Shown in pieces: positions 26,364-34,830 of a stretch of DNA of 64,000 bases. The stretch covers positions 62,001 to 126,000 of the forward strand of contig CAYMNK010000006.1 in the NCBI GenBank assembly GCA_964391805.1, read 5' to 3'. Position numbers and translations under genes: made by a program. The notes under the pieces were generated by a model. The model searched no databases. It saw only the letters and a program-made list of their open reading frames with translations, and was not told the DNA's origin. Source of the stretch: RUG14300 sp964391805. GTDB lineage: Bacteria > Bacillota > Clostridia > Christensenellales > CAG-1252. Position 1 is the first letter of the stretch; the number at the start of each line of letters is the position of its first letter.

Positions 26364-28073
26364 TTAGTTAATATCGGGCAAAACATTTTCGTTTACCTCA
26401 TGTTGCGAACCGGTAGGATTCAATATACTATAGCCCACGTTTACAAGATGGTCCGCCACACGCTCGAGACCGATAACTGTGGAAGAATAGTATTGACTAC
26501 CGTCTATGGAGCAATGTCCTTCTTGAAGTCTCGAGAAGTGTTTAGCAATCAATTCTTGTTTGAGCCTATCGGTTTGTTCTTCCAATGCCGTCAGCTCGAC
26601 AAGTCTTGTTTTATCCAATTGTTCGAATGCCTCTTTAGATATTCCGAACATATCCAAAATGACCTTATGCATTCCCGAAAGCTCTTTGATTGCATCTTTC
26701 GAAAAAGCAATACCTTCCTTTTTCATTTGTACGCCTATCTCGTGGAAGTTCTCCGCATGGTCACCTACACGTTCGAGGTCGTTCAATACATGGAAATACG
26801 ATCCAATAATCTTTTCGTCGCTATTCTCTACCATCGGCGATAACTTGATGAGAAACTTAGTCAACTCGCTATTGGTAAAGTCGATAATAACTTCGTTGTG
26901 AGCAATCGATTCACCGCATTCGAGCGAACCCGTGGTCAATGCCACAAAAGAATCAGAAATGTTTTTCTCCACCAATTCGAACATATAATCGATTTCGTTT
27001 TTAACCTGCATAAGTGCGATGGGCGGAGTACTCAACAATCTCTCGTCGACATATTTGAAAGTCAAGTTTTCGCTTTCAATTTTCTTATCCTTAATCACCC
27101 ATTCGGAGAATTTGACAAGTTGCTTGACGAAGGGTAGCAAAACCAAGGTGGTCGCAACATTGAATACCACGTGGAATATCGATACCCTCATTTGAAGGGA
27201 CATTGCATCCGTACCCGGGAAAATCGATGTTAAAATATCCACCGTTTGTTCGCGGAATATCCATATCAAAACGGTAAACAGCACCGTTCCTATCACATTG
27301 AAGGTGAAGTGAATAAGTGCTATTCGCTTTGCGTTTGCCCCTGTACCGACCGACGCCAATAGGGCAGTAACGCATGTACCGATGTTTGCACCGAGAATAA
27401 TAAAAAGTGCAAGGTCTAAGGGAAGCACTTCCATACCGACCATAGTAATCACGATACCTGTCGCGGCGGAAGAACTTTGGATAAGTGCGGTAAACACAAT
27501 CCCTATCAAAATCAATAAAAGCGGAAAATCGATGGTGCTAAACACTTCGATAAATATCTTTTCAACCAAAGGATTACCGAATGCCTGCTCACTGCTCATT
27601 ATATTTAAGCCCACGAATATAAAACCCAATCCGCAGAACAAACTGCCTAAAAGCTTGATTCTTTCTTTTTTAAAGAAGCCCATCATGACGCCGACGAATG
27701 CCAATAAGTACATCGCCATATTAAAATAATCGTTTTTCAACGCTACCAATACACCGGTTATGGTAGTACCGATATTGGCACCCATTATTATAGGCGTAGC
27801 TTGCATCAAAGTCATCACTCCGGCATTGACTAAACCGATGACCATTACAGAAGTTGCAGACGAACTTTGGATGATAGCGGTTACGCCGGCACCGATACCG
27901 ACTCCCGAAAAACGATTGTTGCTTATCTTGTTGAGCAACTTTTTCATACCGGCACCGGCACTTTTTTCCAAAGCACCACCTAAAAAGTTCATACCGATGA
28001 TAAAAATACCTACACCTGCAAGCAACCAAATAAGGCTTTGAATCAATTGTAATATTTCTTCACCCGTGAGCAT
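26364..28073 (-). CDS. Na+/phosphate symporter with PhoU-like domain
   Basis: A 569-residue NptA/PNaS-family transporter that imports phosphate with sodium. Two inverted-repeat halves each hold the hallmark QSSS motif: IQSSSATSVM near 70 and IQSSSAATGIV near 200. About nine spans fill residues 10-320. The C-terminal ~220 residues form a helical PhoU-like domain containing the recurring LERVGDHAENF and LERVADHLVNVG motifs. AGGAG precedes the ATG. The ABC exporter genes follow after 40 nt with no visible terminator, so they may be co-transcribed. Confidence 0.92.
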   Translation of the reverse strand: MLTGEEILQLIQSLIWLLAGVGIFIIGMNFLGGALEKSAGAGMKKLLNKISNNRFSGVGIGAGVTAIIQSSSATSVMVIGLVNAGVMTLMQATPIIMGANIGTTITGVLVALKNDYFNMAMYLLAFVGVMMGFFKKERIKLLGSLFCGLGFIFVGLNIMSSEQAFGNPLVEKIFIEVFSTIDFPLLLILIGIVFTALIQSSSAATGIVITMVGMEVLPLDLALFIILGANIGTCVTALLASVGTGANAKRIALIHFTFNVIGTVLFTVLIWIFREQTVDILTSIFPGTDAMSLQMRVSIFHVVFNVATTLVLLPFVKQLVKFSEWVIKDKKIESENLTFKYVDERLLSTPPIALMQVKNEIDYMFELVEKNISDSFVALTTGSLECGESIAHNEVIIDFTNSELTKFLIKLSPMVENSDEKIIGSYFHVLNDLERVGDHAENFHEIGVQMKKEGIAFSKDAIKELSGMHKVILDMFGISKEAFEQLDKTRLVELTALEEQTDRLKQELIAKHFSRLQEGHCSIDGSQYYSSTVIGLERVADHLVNVGYSILNPTGSQHEVNENVLPDIN

Positions 28074-28119
28074 CGAGTTTCTCCTACAATAATATTGATT
28101 TAACTAAAAACCTACCTAT

Positions 28120-28148
28120 ATTATAAGTAAAAATTAAGAATATTCCAA
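28120..28148 (-). promoter_or_regulatory. promoter of the Na/Pi symporter gene
   Basis: On the minus strand, TTGGAA (28143-28148), 17-nt spacer and TATAAT (28120-28125). Confidence 0.65.
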
Positions 28149-28322
28149 AGGATTTTCATTACTTTTTTAAAAAGTAAACTATACACCTCTTATATAACAA
28201 CGATTAAGTCAATTCAATCCAATAAAAGATATAGACAAGCGGAAAGGATCCATACAGCATACAGAATAAAAGGTTGCAATTATTAAGTTACTGCTCTTGC
28301 AAAATATGTTTTTTTATTCTCG

Positions 28323-29069
28323 TTATTCGGCAGAAGTTTCGGCACAAACTTTTTTAGCATCCATTCTTTCTTTTATCGCACGAATGATGGGCACGATATA
28401 AGCTAACGTCATACAGAATAAAACTAAACATGCATAATGACAAATGTATACACCCCAACCATGATTTTTGTTAAGGAAAGGAAGCCCTTCGGCAGGCGGT
28501 GCAACCACATACATAAAGTTGATATTGTTAACACCGTCGTAAAGCATGCTATTGATATAAATTGCCAAGAACATCACTATTACCATACACTTCAAACTGC
28601 TGAAATAATCTTTTATCGTTAGATTAATTTCCTTTGACCTATAAATATTGAGTGCATAAACAACCAACGATAAATGGTAAATATTGTACTGTAGCATTAT
28701 CGGAACATAATTCAAGGACGACGAAGTCGGTATCAATAACGCCGCAAAGCCACCGAATAAACAACTCGGAAAGATAAAACTAAGGATGGTTCGTTTGAGT
28801 TTTTCATTCTTGGTAAAAGCAACTATCGCCACAAGTAATATTTGAATAGAACATAAGTGAAATGGCAAATCGGCCTTAGGTAACACTCCACCATAGAGTT
28901 TCTCATTCTTAAGAATGTAAAAGAACACCTTGACCGTTTCGCTAATAACGCCTATGTAAAACATTATCCTACTAACTTTATTGAAAGACAACTTCTTACT
29001 AAGTAAAAAAAGTGCCACGATAAGCACAATCGATATGACCAAAATAATGATGCGTTTAGTTCCAAACAT
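28323..29069 (-). CDS. YwaF/TIGR02206-type integral membrane protein
   Basis: A 248-residue membrane protein with about seven hydrophobic segments. The region after the second span, PKADLPFHLCSIQI near 80, and the C-terminal NHGWGVYICHY match the YwaF family of unknown function. No transport or enzyme motif is known to me. ATG 29069 has an AGAGG site; the frame upstream to 29117 has none. It is monocistronic, with a leader of about 120 nt. Confidence 0.8.
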   Translation of the reverse strand: MFGTKRIIILVISIVLIVALFLLSKKLSFNKVSRIMFYIGVISETVKVFFYILKNEKLYGGVLPKADLPFHLCSIQILLVAIVAFTKNEKLKRTILSFIFPSCLFGGFAALLIPTSSSLNYVPIMLQYNIYHLSLVVYALNIYRSKEINLTIKDYFSSLKCMVIVMFLAIYINSMLYDGVNNINFMYVVAPPAEGLPFLNKNHGWGVYICHYACLVLFCMTLAYIVPIIRAIKERMDAKKVCAETSAE

Positions 29070-29192
29070 AAGTTTTTCCTCTGTTAAAAATTCTTTTTGC
29101 TTTCCCAATAAAAGCAATGCACTATAAGTTTTTGTACAACTAACGATATTACCTATCGTTATCGAACAACGGTAAAGTCCTAAACCGTTCTA

Positions 29193-29222
29193 ATTATATC
29201 ATATCGATAGAGCAAAAAACAA
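29193..29222 (-). promoter_or_regulatory. extended -10 promoter of the YwaF-type gene
   Basis: On the minus strand, TGATATAAT (extended -10; TATAAT at 29193-29198) with TTGTTT (29217-29222) 18 nt upstream. Confidence 0.55.
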
Positions 29223-29327
29223 GCGCATATATATAAAATGTGAAATTTTAGTTCCTCCGTGTCAGTAAACAATACGCCACTATCCAGCTAATACTGTGCG
29301 TCGTTATGAAAAGTACCACGCCATCAA

Positions 29328-29400
29328 TGTCATTCTGAGCAAAAGTCGACAGACTGTAGTCGAACGGCGAAGCCGCACCGAACATAGTGAGGTGGAATTT
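29328..29400 (-). repeat. type B repeat, inverted and variant
   Basis: Begins TGTCATTCTGAGC, then GTCGACAGAC and CGGCGAAGCCG hairpins. It is more diverged than the others. Confidence 0.65.
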
Positions 29401-29443
29401 TATTCCTTATTAACAAGGATATTATTCTATATGCTATTCGTTA

Positions 29444-29526
29444 TCGTCCGCAAGATACCAAATTGTTACACAATTTGATTCGCACTGTGTGCGAATTTCG
29501 AATACGCTCAGTATGACGGCGGGCGA
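29444..29526 (+). repeat. type A hairpin element
   Basis: TCGTCCGC (29444-29451) ... GCGGGCGA (29519-29526). Inner stems AAATTGT-TAC-ACAATTT and TTCGCAC...GTGCGAA. Confidence 0.85.
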
Positions 29527-29612
29527 TTACCATCTATTAAATAATCGACAATTATGCTAAGCAAAATTTCACTTGCCTTTAGACAAACTTCACCGCGCCT
29601 TGTCGCTCATCC

Positions 29613-29677
29613 TGTCATTCTGAGCAAGGGTGACAACCCGCAGTCGAACCCGAAGGGTGACACGTAGTGTCAGAATC
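29613..29677 (-). repeat. type B triple-hairpin repeat, inverted
   Basis: Starts TGTCATTCTGAGCA, then GGGTGACAACCC, CCCGAAGGG and TGACACGTAGTGTCA hairpins. Confidence 0.8.
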
Positions 29678-29724
29678 TTATTCCTTATTTTCAAAGCTGA
29701 TACAATAACAAAAACTAATCGTTT

Positions 29725-29795
29725 CGTCCGCAAGATACCAAACTCCTACGTCGTTTGATTCTCTCTTCGTTCAAATTCCTGCGCTCAGAATGACA
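29725..29795 (+). repeat. type A element, right end lost
   Basis: Starts with CGTCCGCAAGATACC. The inner stem is CAAAC...GTTTG. Ends CGCTCAGAATGACA without the right terminal repeat. Confidence 0.7.
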
Positions 29796-29867
29796 TTTAA
29801 TGGTGCTGTGCTGTTCTTAATTCGACGCTCAGTATGACATGATTGACAAGTATAATTGGTGCAAATT

Positions 29868-29896
29868 AAAAAGCAAGCCGGTTAGGCTTGCTTTTT
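29868..29896 (-). terminator. terminator overlapping the yitT-like stop codon
   Basis: AAAAAGCAAGCC (29868-29879) pairs perfectly with GGCTTGCTTTTT (29885-29896). The last codons and stop of the YitT-like gene lie inside the stem. Confidence 0.9.
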
Positions 29897-30853
29897 GCTA
29901 TCATTTTCCTTGAAACCTTTACCATAGATTTCGGTTGCTTGTGTTACAATAAAGAATGCATTGGGATCTTCGTCCTTGACGATTTCTTTTAGTTTAGGAT
30001 AAAGATGCTTTTTAATCGCTACCATCAATACATCCTTATGTACGTGGGTGTATCCGCCATTACCGGACAAGACCGTAACGCCCGCATCCAAATCTCTAAG
30101 AATACGTTCTTGAATTTCTCCTTTTTTATCGCTGATGATGTAGAACATTTTGGCTGAATCGAAACCGAACACAACCTTGTCATATATGATATTCGATACA
30201 ATAAGCGTCAAAGTAGTATAGAATCCTATTTCTATATTATTATTCAATACTGTATGAATGATAACTAAGATAGCATCGAAAGCTAAGAAGATTTTGCCTG
30301 CAGTAAAATTAGGATGTTTAACCCTTATCATCTTAGCAACCACATCAATTCCACCGGTGTTTGAGCCGACTTTATATACGACAGCCCTCCCGAATCCGGT
30401 TAGTAATCCGCCACACAGACATGCCATAACTGCATCCTTAGCATTTATCAATACCTGAGTAGTACCGCCTGCAGTAAGAACTTCTACATATATATTTTTA
30501 AAAAGATGAACATCATATTTATTGAATACATATGTAAATAAAGACATCGAGCCCGAAAGCGAAAGAGTTCCGAGAATGGTCAAGAACATATATTTCTTAC
30601 CAAATACCACCCAACCGAGAATGATTACAGGGATGTTTAAAATAAATGTCCAGACACCTGCGTCAAGTCCAATCGGAATGTTCACAAGCAATAATGCCGT
30701 TCCTGCAAATCCGCCTGTCAATAAGTTTTGATCCTTGATAAATAATGTGACACCTAAGCCATAAATACCGGCACCTATAATAACTGCAAGTATTCTAAAT
30801 GTCCACTCGAAAGCCTTATTTTGTTTAAGTTTAGCAAAGTCTTCTTTTTTCAT
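29882..30853 (-). CDS. YitT-family membrane protein
   Basis: A 323-residue protein. The N-terminal two-thirds is the DUF161/YitT membrane domain, with about six spans and a repeated Gly-rich motif (NLLTGGFAGTALL near 50 and GSNTGGIDVVAK near 170). The C-terminal ~85 residues form a DUF2179 domain (VFGFDSAKMFYIISDKK, then GYTHVHKDVLMVAI). The family is widespread in Bacillota and its role is unsettled. ATG 30853 is preferred to a TTG four codons upstream. It follows trmL by about 45 nt. Confidence 0.88.
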   Translation of the reverse strand: MKKEDFAKLKQNKAFEWTFRILAVIIGAGIYGLGVTLFIKDQNLLTGGFAGTALLLVNIPIGLDAGVWTFILNIPVIILGWVVFGKKYMFLTILGTLSLSGSMSLFTYVFNKYDVHLFKNIYVEVLTAGGTTQVLINAKDAVMACLCGGLLTGFGRAVVYKVGSNTGGIDVVAKMIRVKHPNFTAGKIFLAFDAILVIIHTVLNNNIEIGFYTTLTLIVSNIIYDKVVFGFDSAKMFYIISDKKGEIQERILRDLDAGVTVLSGNGGYTHVHKDVLMVAIKKHLYPKLKEIVKDEDPNAFFIVTQATEIYGKGFKENDSKKQA

Positions 30854-30898
30854 TTTTTTATTCAAACCACTCTTCTTTGGTTATTTATTATTGAATGT

Positions 30899-31387
30899 TT
30901 AGTCTTTACGACCGGTTAAATGTCCTATATCGCTGAGTCCGTCAAAACCTAATTGGCGCAAACCCTCATATAACACGATGGCTACCGAATTGGATAGATT
31001 CAACGAACGCAAGGTGGGGAGCATAGGAATTCTCAAAGTATCCGCATAATTTGCTTCAAGTAGTGGCTCGGGAAGTCCATAAGTTTCTCTACCGAACAAC
31101 AAATAATCGTCTTTACCATACGAAACCTCGGTATAGGAATGGTCCGCTTTAGTGGACAAAAACCAGTATTTACCGCCCTTAGTCTCGGCAAAGAACTCAT
31201 CCAAATTCTCATATACTCTAATATCAACTTTATCCCAATAATCTAACCCGGCACGTTTAACCGCCTTAGCAGAAATATCGAAGCCTAACGGCTTGACTAA
31301 ATGCAAAGTCGAACCGGTTGCGGCACACGTCCTTGCTATATTGCCCGTGTTTTGCGGGATTTCGGGATACACCAAAACTATATTCAT
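30899..31387 (-). CDS. trmL: tRNA (cytidine/uridine-34 2'-O)-methyltransferase
   Basis: A 162-residue SPOUT-class methyltransferase that methylates the ribose at wobble position 34 of tRNA-Leu. The knot motifs are clear: EIPQNTGNIARTCAATG near 9-25, LFGRETYGLPE near 100 and RIPMLPTLRSLNLSNSVAI near 120-138. Length is standard. The ATG has no ribosome site and lies 6 nt after a TATAAT box, so its mRNA is probably leaderless. The YitT-like gene follows in the same operon. Confidence 0.93.
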   Translation of the reverse strand: MNIVLVYPEIPQNTGNIARTCAATGSTLHLVKPLGFDISAKAVKRAGLDYWDKVDIRVYENLDEFFAETKGGKYWFLSTKADHSYTEVSYGKDDYLLFGRETYGLPEPLLEANYADTLRIPMLPTLRSLNLSNSVAIVLYEGLRQLGFDGLSDIGHLTGRKD

Positions 31388-31393
31388 AAGCAC

Positions 31394-31422
31394 ATTATAT
31401 ATCATACTTAATATTTTTGCAA
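31394..31422 (-). promoter_or_regulatory. promoter giving a leaderless trmL mRNA
   Basis: On the minus strand, TTGCAA (31417-31422), 17-nt spacer and TATAAT (31394-31399). Six nt separate it from ATG 31387, placing the likely transcription start at or beside the start codon. Confidence 0.75.
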
Positions 31423-31492
31423 CAATTAATTATTAAGTATTTAAATAAATATTTTTAAGGTAAATAGTCAATTAAACAATGTAAAACCAATG

Positions 31493-31521
31493 TTGACAAA
31501 TAGTACGTTTACACCTATAAT
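31493..31521 (+). promoter_or_regulatory. consensus promoter of the 31560 gene
   Basis: Perfect TTGACA (31493-31498), 17-nt spacer and TATAAT (31516-31521), then AAGGAG before ATG 31560. It is divergent from the trmL promoter. Confidence 0.88.
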
Positions 31522-31559
31522 ATTGATATAACAATACGAAAACATTTAAGGAGCATATT

Positions 31560-32273
31560 ATGAAAAAAGTCATAAGACGAAGCGTATTCGAAACAAACAG
31601 TTCGAGCTCTCATTCCGTTACCTATAGACGCAAAACCGATGACGATTATGAAATATGCGAAAGAAGAACGTGCAAATGCACCGATAACGATAGAAAAATC
31701 GCATTTTTGATTTCGGCATGCGATATAGCTATGATGCCTCTGCTAAGGGATATCTCAAACTGGGTAGCAAAGTTTAAAATCAAGACGGATAAAAATTTCA
31801 TTCGTTGGATCGAACAAAATTTTTCTTGTCAAAATGAAGAAGAATTATACGAAAAGTTGAGAGCCTACCCCGATATTACCGAGGAAGTAATCAAAAACAC
31901 AATTGGTCCCTATTATGAGTTTAGCGGGAAGGAAAACAGAGATGAATTAGTACAAATATTCATTGATGAGTGGCATATACCCGAGGAAATAATGTCGGCA
32001 AGTATCTATATCAATTGGCAAAATAGAATAATGCAAACATATGCATCGATTCTTAATACGAGCGTCGAAGAACTACAAAAATATTTTGATGCAAAATTCG
32101 GCGACGAATATCCGCTTTGCGAATGTTTTTTCGACGAAGGTCCTCTCGAAAGTTGTAATTGCGGAATCGAAGAAGTCTTGTGGAAAGTTGAAAATGAATA
32201 TAAGGATATCGAAGAATTGACAATGGCAATTCTTAACGACGAACTCAGCATATTTTCGGACGAATGGTATTAG
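31560..32273 (+). CDS. FETNSSSSHS-type protein of unknown function
   Basis: A 237-residue soluble acidic protein. It begins RSVFETNSSSSHSVTYR (residues 7-23), an N-terminal signature I recall from hypothetical proteins of Clostridia and their phages. No function is established to my knowledge. Clustered Cys lie near residues 33-40 (CERRTCKC) and 181-197 (CECFF...SCNCG), which could bind a metal. The rest is helical, with no enzyme motif recognised. It is monocistronic with a perfect promoter, an AAGGAG site and a strong terminator, so it is probably well expressed. Confidence 0.75.
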   Translation: MKKVIRRSVFETNSSSSHSVTYRRKTDDDYEICERRTCKCTDNDRKIAFLISACDIAMMPLLRDISNWVAKFKIKTDKNFIRWIEQNFSCQNEEELYEKLRAYPDITEEVIKNTIGPYYEFSGKENRDELVQIFIDEWHIPEEIMSASIYINWQNRIMQTYASILNTSVEELQKYFDAKFGDEYPLCECFFDEGPLESCNCGIEEVLWKVENEYKDIEELTMAILNDELSIFSDEWY

Positions 32274-32320
32274 TATACAATTAGAGGTGTTGTCTGCAAG
32301 ATATTGTTATCCTTTAAACA

Positions 32321-32352
32321 AAAAGAGTATGCGCTGTTTCATACTCTTTTTT
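32321..32352 (+). terminator. terminator of the 31560 gene
   Basis: AAAAGAGTATG (32321-32331) pairs with CATACTCTTTT (32340-32350), followed by T. Confidence 0.9.
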
Positions 32353-32363
32353 ATATGGAAGCA

Positions 32364-32427
32364 GATACCGACACCTATGGTGTCGCCCTGTCGGGTTCGA
32401 CTTCGGTCTGTCGACCTCAGAATGACA
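32364..32427 (+). repeat. type B triple-hairpin repeat
   Basis: Stems CGACACC-TAT-GGTGTCG, CCCTGTCGGG and GGTCTGTCGACC, ending CTCAGAATGACA. Confidence 0.85.
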
Positions 32428-32477
32428 AGAATGATATTATTTTGCTTCTTTCCAAATACATTATACCACATTCCCTC

Positions 32478-32575
32478 CGCTCAGTATGACATATATATTT
32501 ATCCATAATATTGCGAAGCAATACATCATTTGCCAAAGGCAAATATCATTCATCATTATGCGGAGCATAACATCA
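32478..32575. repeat. type C hairpin array
   Basis: After a CGCTCAGTATGACATAT lead, three hairpins follow: TATTGCGAAGCAATA (32509-32523), a 17-nt ATTTGCC-AAA-GGCAAAT (32528-32544) and TTATGCGGAGCATAA (32556-32570). Constant ATCATT/CATC joints separate them. Confidence 0.8.
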
Positions 32576-32585
32576 TTTCCAATTA

Positions 32586-33197
32586 TTATTCCAAGGGGCG
32601 GACGCGAAGTCGGGCACCAAGCTCGGAACAAATGCGGCGGGCTTGGGCTTGCTCTTCGGGAGTGGTTACTACATCGACTACTGTCATTACGACGTCGATT
32701 CCGCTCTCAACTGCCGAACGAGCAAAAAATTTAAGTGCATCAAACGACTTTATGCCGAACTTAGATCTCGTAACCGATAAATATTTTTCTTCGTCTACGG
32801 CATTTAGGCTTATGGATAACGTGTCAATTTTACCGACAAACATCGAGGCGGTTGAATAACCATTGATAAAATCACTTAATCCGTTTGTATTCACGCGTAT
32901 GGGTATATTGCTAACCGATTTAATATATTCTGCTATCTTTAACAGATCGTGCAAACGTTCGGTCGGCTCACCGTATCCGCAAAAAACTACTTCTTCGAAA
33001 CGATTCAGGTCTACTTTATTAAGTTCGGCTATAACCTCACTTATATCGGGTTCTCGAATAAGCCATAACGGTTCCGAGCCGTAAACACCGTCATCGGCTT
33101 GGCGCAAGCAAAAAGTACATGCGCAAGGACACCGATTGGTTAGATTTATATATAATCCGTTTTTGACGGTATACAGAATAGTAAATGCTTTTTTCAT
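32586..33197 (-). CDS. TatD-linked-type radical SAM protein
   Basis: A 203-residue radical SAM enzyme. The Cx3Cx2C cluster motif is CPCACTFC near residues 23-30, with an extra Cys inside. FCGYGEPTER near 92 is the SAM-binding GE motif, and IRVNTNGL and LSISLNAVDE follow. Size and motifs fit the TatD-associated radical SAM family (TIGR04038-like), but no tatD gene lies beside it here. It begins 2 nt after the FAD-protein gene and is probably translated from the same mRNA. Reaction unknown. Confidence 0.8.
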   Translation of the reverse strand: MKKAFTILYTVKNGLYINLTNRCPCACTFCLRQADDGVYGSEPLWLIREPDISEVIAELNKVDLNRFEEVVFCGYGEPTERLHDLLKIAEYIKSVSNIPIRVNTNGLSDFINGYSTASMFVGKIDTLSISLNAVDEEKYLSVTRSKFGIKSFDALKFFARSAVESGIDVVMTVVDVVTTPEEQAQARRICSELGARLRVRPLE

Positions 33198-33199
33198 AA

Positions 33200-34717
33200 T
33201 TAACCCTTATATTTATTAATTATCGCCTCTGCGACTCTTAAACCGTCTACACCTGCGCTCATTATTCCGCCGGCATATCCGCACCCCTCACCGCAAGGAT
33301 AAATGCATGCGTTACCAACAGCGGAATAGTTTTCGCCTCTTAAAACTCTAAGCGGAGCGGAACTTCTTGTTTCGAAACCTGTCAAAACGGCTCCGCTATA
33401 ATCGAAGCCTTTGATTTTACGTCCGAACGCCGAAAACGCTTCGACAAACGCCGATTTTGCCGATGTCGGGATTTCTTTATCGAGTCTTGAGAAAGTTACA
33501 CCGGGACGGTAAGTCGGCTTTATTTTATCGAATTTGGTCGAGTTATTACCGCTGACAAAATCTCCTAACAGTTGACACGGCGCATAGTAATTATTACCTC
33601 CTAACGAATACGCAAGACGTTCGTAATATAACTGTTTTTCCAATCCGTCAAAGAGTTCTTTGCCGGCATCAACTGTGGTCAAAACCGCCGAATTAGCGTT
33701 CACGCCGTCACGCTTATAATAACTCATTCCGTTGGTTACAATGCCACCCGCTTCGCTCGATGAAGCGGTGACGTATCCACCCGGACACATACAAAAGCTG
33801 TATACTCCACCAAACGGGGTATGCTGTACAAGTTTATATTCAGCCGGGGGCAATAACGGATTTTCGAAATTATCACCATACATTGCTTTATTGATATCAC
33901 GTTGCAAATGCTCTATTCTAAACCCTAAGGAAAATGCCTTGGGTTCCATAACAAAACCGCGCGCGTGAAGCATTTTATAGGTATCTCTCGCGCTATGTCC
34001 GATTGCCAAAACTACGCTATCGGTGACGTATTCCTTATCAGCAATAACACGCACGGTGTCTCTGTCTTTGATTATGTCCTCGACCTTGGTGTTAAAACGG
34101 ACTTCACCGCCTAATCTCTCTATTTCTTTACGAATGGATACGACCATCGGCAACAATCTATCGGTCCCGATATGCGGTTTAGCGTCTATAAGTATATTTT
34201 TATCCGCTCCGTGTTCGACAAATAGTTTGAGTATAAACTCGCTTTTTGCTTTTTCACCAATACCCGTAGTCAGTTTACCGTCCGAAAACGCACCTGCACC
34301 GCCTTCACCGAACTGCGCGTTGCTTTCGGGATTGAGTCTACCACTCGACCTAAACGACTCCACGCTGACACTTCTATCGTCGGCACTTTCTCCACGCTCC
34401 AAAACTATAGGATTCAAGCCTGCCTTAGCCAAAACGTATGCGGAAATTATACCGCCGGGGCCAAATCCCACGACAATAGGACGATAGCGTGACGATACCG
34501 TAGGTATTATGTACTCGTTTTCGGGTTCTACATCAAAAGATATTCCAACCGAATATACATAACAAATATTATCCTTTTTACGTGCATCCAACGATCTACG
34601 CAAAATCTTGAACGTTTTAATCCTTTTGGGCGATACATTCAACTTTTTGGCACACTTAAGTTTGATTTCGTCCGCTGTCGCACAAAGGGGCATTTTTATG
34701 TCGTGAAGAATTTTCAT
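33200..34717 (-). CDS. FAD-dependent oxidoreductase (COG2509-like)
   Basis: A 505-residue flavoprotein. An N-terminal ~75-residue domain rich in Lys precedes the dinucleotide-binding motif VGFGPGGIISAYVLAKAG near 88-105. Downstream are a GGAGAFSDGKLTTG loop near 150, an AIGHSARDT motif near 240, and a C-terminal CGEGCGYAGGIMSAGVDGLR that closes the FAD site. This is the usual build of the uncharacterised COG2509 dehydrogenases. The ATG has no ribosome site and lies 6 nt after an extended -10 box (TGATATAAT), so the mRNA is probably leaderless. The radical SAM gene follows after 2 nt. Confidence 0.87.
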   Translation of the reverse strand: MKILHDIKMPLCATADEIKLKCAKKLNVSPKRIKTFKILRRSLDARKKDNICYVYSVGISFDVEPENEYIIPTVSSRYRPIVVGFGPGGIISAYVLAKAGLNPIVLERGESADDRSVSVESFRSSGRLNPESNAQFGEGGAGAFSDGKLTTGIGEKAKSEFILKLFVEHGADKNILIDAKPHIGTDRLLPMVVSIRKEIERLGGEVRFNTKVEDIIKDRDTVRVIADKEYVTDSVVLAIGHSARDTYKMLHARGFVMEPKAFSLGFRIEHLQRDINKAMYGDNFENPLLPPAEYKLVQHTPFGGVYSFCMCPGGYVTASSSEAGGIVTNGMSYYKRDGVNANSAVLTTVDAGKELFDGLEKQLYYERLAYSLGGNNYYAPCQLLGDFVSGNNSTKFDKIKPTYRPGVTFSRLDKEIPTSAKSAFVEAFSAFGRKIKGFDYSGAVLTGFETRSSAPLRVLRGENYSAVGNACIYPCGEGCGYAGGIMSAGVDGLRVAEAIINKYKG

Positions 34718-34723
34718 ATCATC

Positions 34724-34752
34724 ATTATATCACACCGCTTTAAGTTATGCAA
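34724..34752 (-). promoter_or_regulatory. extended -10 promoter, leaderless FAD-protein mRNA
   Basis: On the minus strand, TATAAT (34724-34729) is preceded by TGA, forming an extended -10. A weak TTGCAT (34747-34752) lies 17 nt upstream. The ATG at 34717 follows after 6 nt. Confidence 0.7.
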
Positions 34753-34818
34753 TTTCTATTTCGTCAAAATAAATACGGTTATAACAAAAATTATCAAAAT
34801 CATAAGTCATTTTCTTTT

Positions 34819-34824
34819 TATACT
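34819..34824 (+). promoter_or_regulatory. -10-like box 6 nt before the ROK-type ATG
   Basis: TATACT at 34819-34824, then 6 nt to ATG 34831. No convincing -35 box is present, so this call is tentative. Confidence 0.4.
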
Positions 34825-34830
34825 GTTTAT

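Larger units (their letters stand above)
29223..29867. other. repeat-filled gap, no gene
   Basis: Holds two inverted type B copies (29328, 29613), one full type A copy (29444) and one partial type A copy (29725). Unlike the other gaps, the type B copies here face the minus strand. Confidence 0.75.
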
